Assembly: GCA_024102915.1 (NCBI GenBank)
Contig: JAGFJG010000053.1
Coordinates: 1-64,000, forward strand
Source: Caldilineales bacterium
GTDB taxonomy: Bacteria; Chloroflexota; Anaerolineae; J102
Direction of reading: 5' to 3'
DNA length: 64,000 nucleotides
Numbering within the stretch: the stretch's first letter is position 1; every line of letters starts with the position of its first letter. Of this stretch, positions 62,592 through 64,000 are shown in pieces. A program made the position numbers and the translations under genes. The notes beneath the pieces are model-generated. The model was given only the letters and a program-made list of their open reading frames with translations. It made no database searches and was not told where the DNA came from.

Positions 62592-63565
62592 GCAAGCTCA
62601 TCCCATTGCCGCAGCGCCCGCAGTTTCGCTTGATTCTCCGCATCGTTTTGGGGAGTGTGTTGGCGATCGTGGCGATCTATTTCATTTCGCGTCAGGTCGA
62701 TTGGGAGACTGCGCTCGATTACATTCGTGATGTATCACTGCAATGGCTGGCGCTGGCCGTGATCACGGTCTTTTTTAACAATATCGCCAAATCCTTTCGG
62801 TGGCGGCTGCTGTTCCCGCCCGACCAGCCTCTGCCCAGGCAGCGAGATATCTTCGGCGTATTGATGTCGGGGCAACTCATCAACTTACTCCTGCCCTTGC
62901 GGTCAGGCGACATCACCCGGGCCTATTTTATGGGCCGGCGCAGGGGTGAGAGCACAGTGGCCGCAGCCGGAACCATCGGCGCCGAGAAAATGATCGATCT
63001 AATGATCCTCGGTTTTCTATTTGCGCTGGTGCTGCCCTATGTCGTCCTTCCCGTGGAATGGGGATCGCCAGGGCGGAGCATCTTCGCGGGAGCGCTGGTG
63101 GGGCTGATCGCCTGGGTGACGATCCTGCTGGGGCTGCCATACTTTCAGCGTATTCTGGCGTTCGTTGGCGAGCGTATTCCGGCATTGGCCTCCCTCAGCA
63201 CCCTTGTCTCCCGGCTGCTCGACGGCCTGAAAGCATTGCGGAATCTCCGTCGTTTGCCGGCGCTGCTATTCTGGTCGGCGCTGGTCTGGATGGCGGCTGT
63301 GGTCACCAACTTGTTTTTGATGAAAGCGTTAGCCATCCCGCCCACGCTGCTCAGCGCCCTCCTTGTCGTCCTCATCATCCAGAGCGGCGTCAGCATTCCC
63401 CTCGCGCCCGGCAATCTCGGCGTATTCGAGGCGCTGGCTGTGCTCGCCCTCTCTCTCACGGGCGTGCCATTCGAGCAAGCGCTTGCCTTTGGCATTCTCC
63501 TGCACATCATCGTCATCAGCGTCCCCCTGGCATTCGGTTTGCCCTGGCTCTGGCGTCATGCCTGA
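62579..63565 (+). CDS. LPG synthase-type/UPF0104 flippase-like membrane protein
   Basis: 328 residues with about eight membrane helices and the AglD/YbhN/MprF-N-terminal family motifs: FNNIAKSFRWRLLFP, INLLLPLRSGDITRAYFM and IPLAPGNLGVFEALAVLAL. Family members are thought to move or modify glycolipids. The start is GTG at 62579 (MAILSKLIP), overlapping the preceding gene by 13 bases; TTG at 62588 is an alternative with a 4-base overlap. It belongs to the glycan cluster. Confidence 0.87.
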   Translation: MAILSKLIPLPQRPQFRLILRIVLGSVLAIVAIYFISRQVDWETALDYIRDVSLQWLALAVITVFFNNIAKSFRWRLLFPPDQPLPRQRDIFGVLMSGQLINLLLPLRSGDITRAYFMGRRRGESTVAAAGTIGAEKMIDLMILGFLFALVLPYVVLPVEWGSPGRSIFAGALVGLIAWVTILLGLPYFQRILAFVGERIPALASLSTLVSRLLDGLKALRNLRRLPALLFWSALVWMAAVVTNLFLMKALAIPPTLLSALLVVLIIQSGVSIPLAPGNLGVFEALAVLALSLTGVPFEQALAFGILLHIIVISVPLAFGLPWLWRHA

Positions 63566-63730
63566 AACCTGGTTCGGCTGACAGACCGCAGAGTTTCTGG
63601 TCGACTTGGCGCCCATCCAATACTTTTTGCGGGCGTATTGGATGAGCAACAAGCCACGTCAAATCGCATAGCTCTGTACAAGGCACTCTCGCGCCAGTCA
63701 TTTTCATCCTCACTCGACCCTTCCGTAGTT

Positions 63731-64000
63731 ATGAAAAAACTCATTCGATTATCCGCCCCGATTTTCCTGATTCTCCTATTCGTTTCTATTTGGCTTTGGC
63801 AGGCGCAAACAACTCGTGCCGATGACACAACTGATCCAACTGCCTATAACCCGCCCAGCGATCCGTTCGGCGTCTATATTCACGATAGGGTAAATCTCAA
63901 GGGCGCAGGTGAAATGGCAGCCGCGGGCAGCCGTTGGGTAAGCATGAATATTTATTGGCGAGAGGTGGAAGCTCAGAAAGGCGTCTACGATTGGTCGAAG
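63731..64000 (+). CDS. Exported protein resembling the GH-A hydrolase at 61224 (partial, C-terminus outside window)
   Basis: The first 90 residues are visible: a signal peptide (MKKLIRLSAPIFLILLF...RAD, about 1-30) followed by PFGVYIHDRVNLKGAGEMAAAGSRWVSMNIYWREVEAQKG. That segment parallels NIGVYLYPEDD ... GRAGAKWTRTWINWHLIEPQ in the 61224 gene, so both belong to the same kind of TIM-barrel hydrolase family. The gene continues beyond the window. No ribosome binding site is obvious. Confidence 0.75.
   Translation, partial: MKKLIRLSAPIFLILLFVSIWLWQAQTTRADDTTDPTAYNPPSDPFGVYIHDRVNLKGAGEMAAAGSRWVSMNIYWREVEAQKGVYDWSK

Overview
The window looks like a chromosomal segment of a Chloroflexota bacterium (inferred from gene content, not proven). 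It carries LytR-CpsA-Psr lipoproteins with long Thr/Pro linkers, a DUF5667/DUF5666 protein beside an ECF sigma factor, a C25-type surface protein, a CpXC-domain protein, a DPPR-synthase-like UbiA prenyltransferase and many small membrane proteins. GC content is moderately high. No rRNA, tRNA, CRISPR array, prophage or intact insertion sequence was seen.

Layout. 1-5.2 kb (minus): cysS (cut by the window edge) and a YacL-type PIN/TRAM protein behind a good promoter; then a three-gene unit of a DsbA-like lipoprotein, a LOG-family nucleosidase and a TSUP exporter; then a DinB-fold protein. 5.2-11 kb (minus): C25-family secreted protein, S1-domain protein and pyrG with a leader hairpin. 11-24 kb: RsmF-like methyltransferase, PspC protein, FAD oxidoreductase, META lipoprotein, an antiporter/AI-2E pair, a holin-like/phosphodiesterase fusion, LURP-one, Bax inhibitor-1 and small membrane proteins. 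24-37 kb (plus): gamma-carbonic anhydrase, CHAD protein overlapping a ParA ATPase, CpXC protein, GT4 glycosyltransferase overlapping a CinA-like gene, a phosphomutase-like metalloenzyme, two tandem LCP lipoproteins and a pair of unrecognised genes. 37-48.5 kb: tlyA (interrupted), UbiA-type prenyltransferase, lon, VOC and M23 proteins, an epimerase, an L,D-transpeptidase and the ffh-rpsP-khpA-rimM operon. 48.5-64 kb: DUF5667 protein with its ECF sigma factor, CDP-alcohol phosphatidyltransferase, SIR2 (early stop), BACON/FG-GAP secreted protein, alcohol dehydrogenase, secD-secF, and a plus-strand cell-surface glycan cluster that runs off the end.

Main discovery. The DsbA-like lipoprotein gene (3678-4526, minus) has an in-frame TGA exactly where the first cysteine of the CxxC active site belongs, giving U-S-S-C. 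Immediately downstream is a two-stem hairpin whose apical loop has G in its second position, as in bacterial SECIS elements. The best reading is a membrane-anchored selenocysteine-containing thiol-disulfide oxidoreductase, co-transcribed with a LOG and a TSUP gene.

Other observations: nonsense codons inside tlyA (TAG) and before the last helix of the SIR2 protein (TAA); a C25 protein with Ser in place of the catalytic Cys; a CinA-like protein whose amidase motif has decayed; and a family of about 130-160 bp elements with terminal inverted repeats starting TA, probably non-autonomous transposons. Two of these have supplied the stop codon of the gene they follow.
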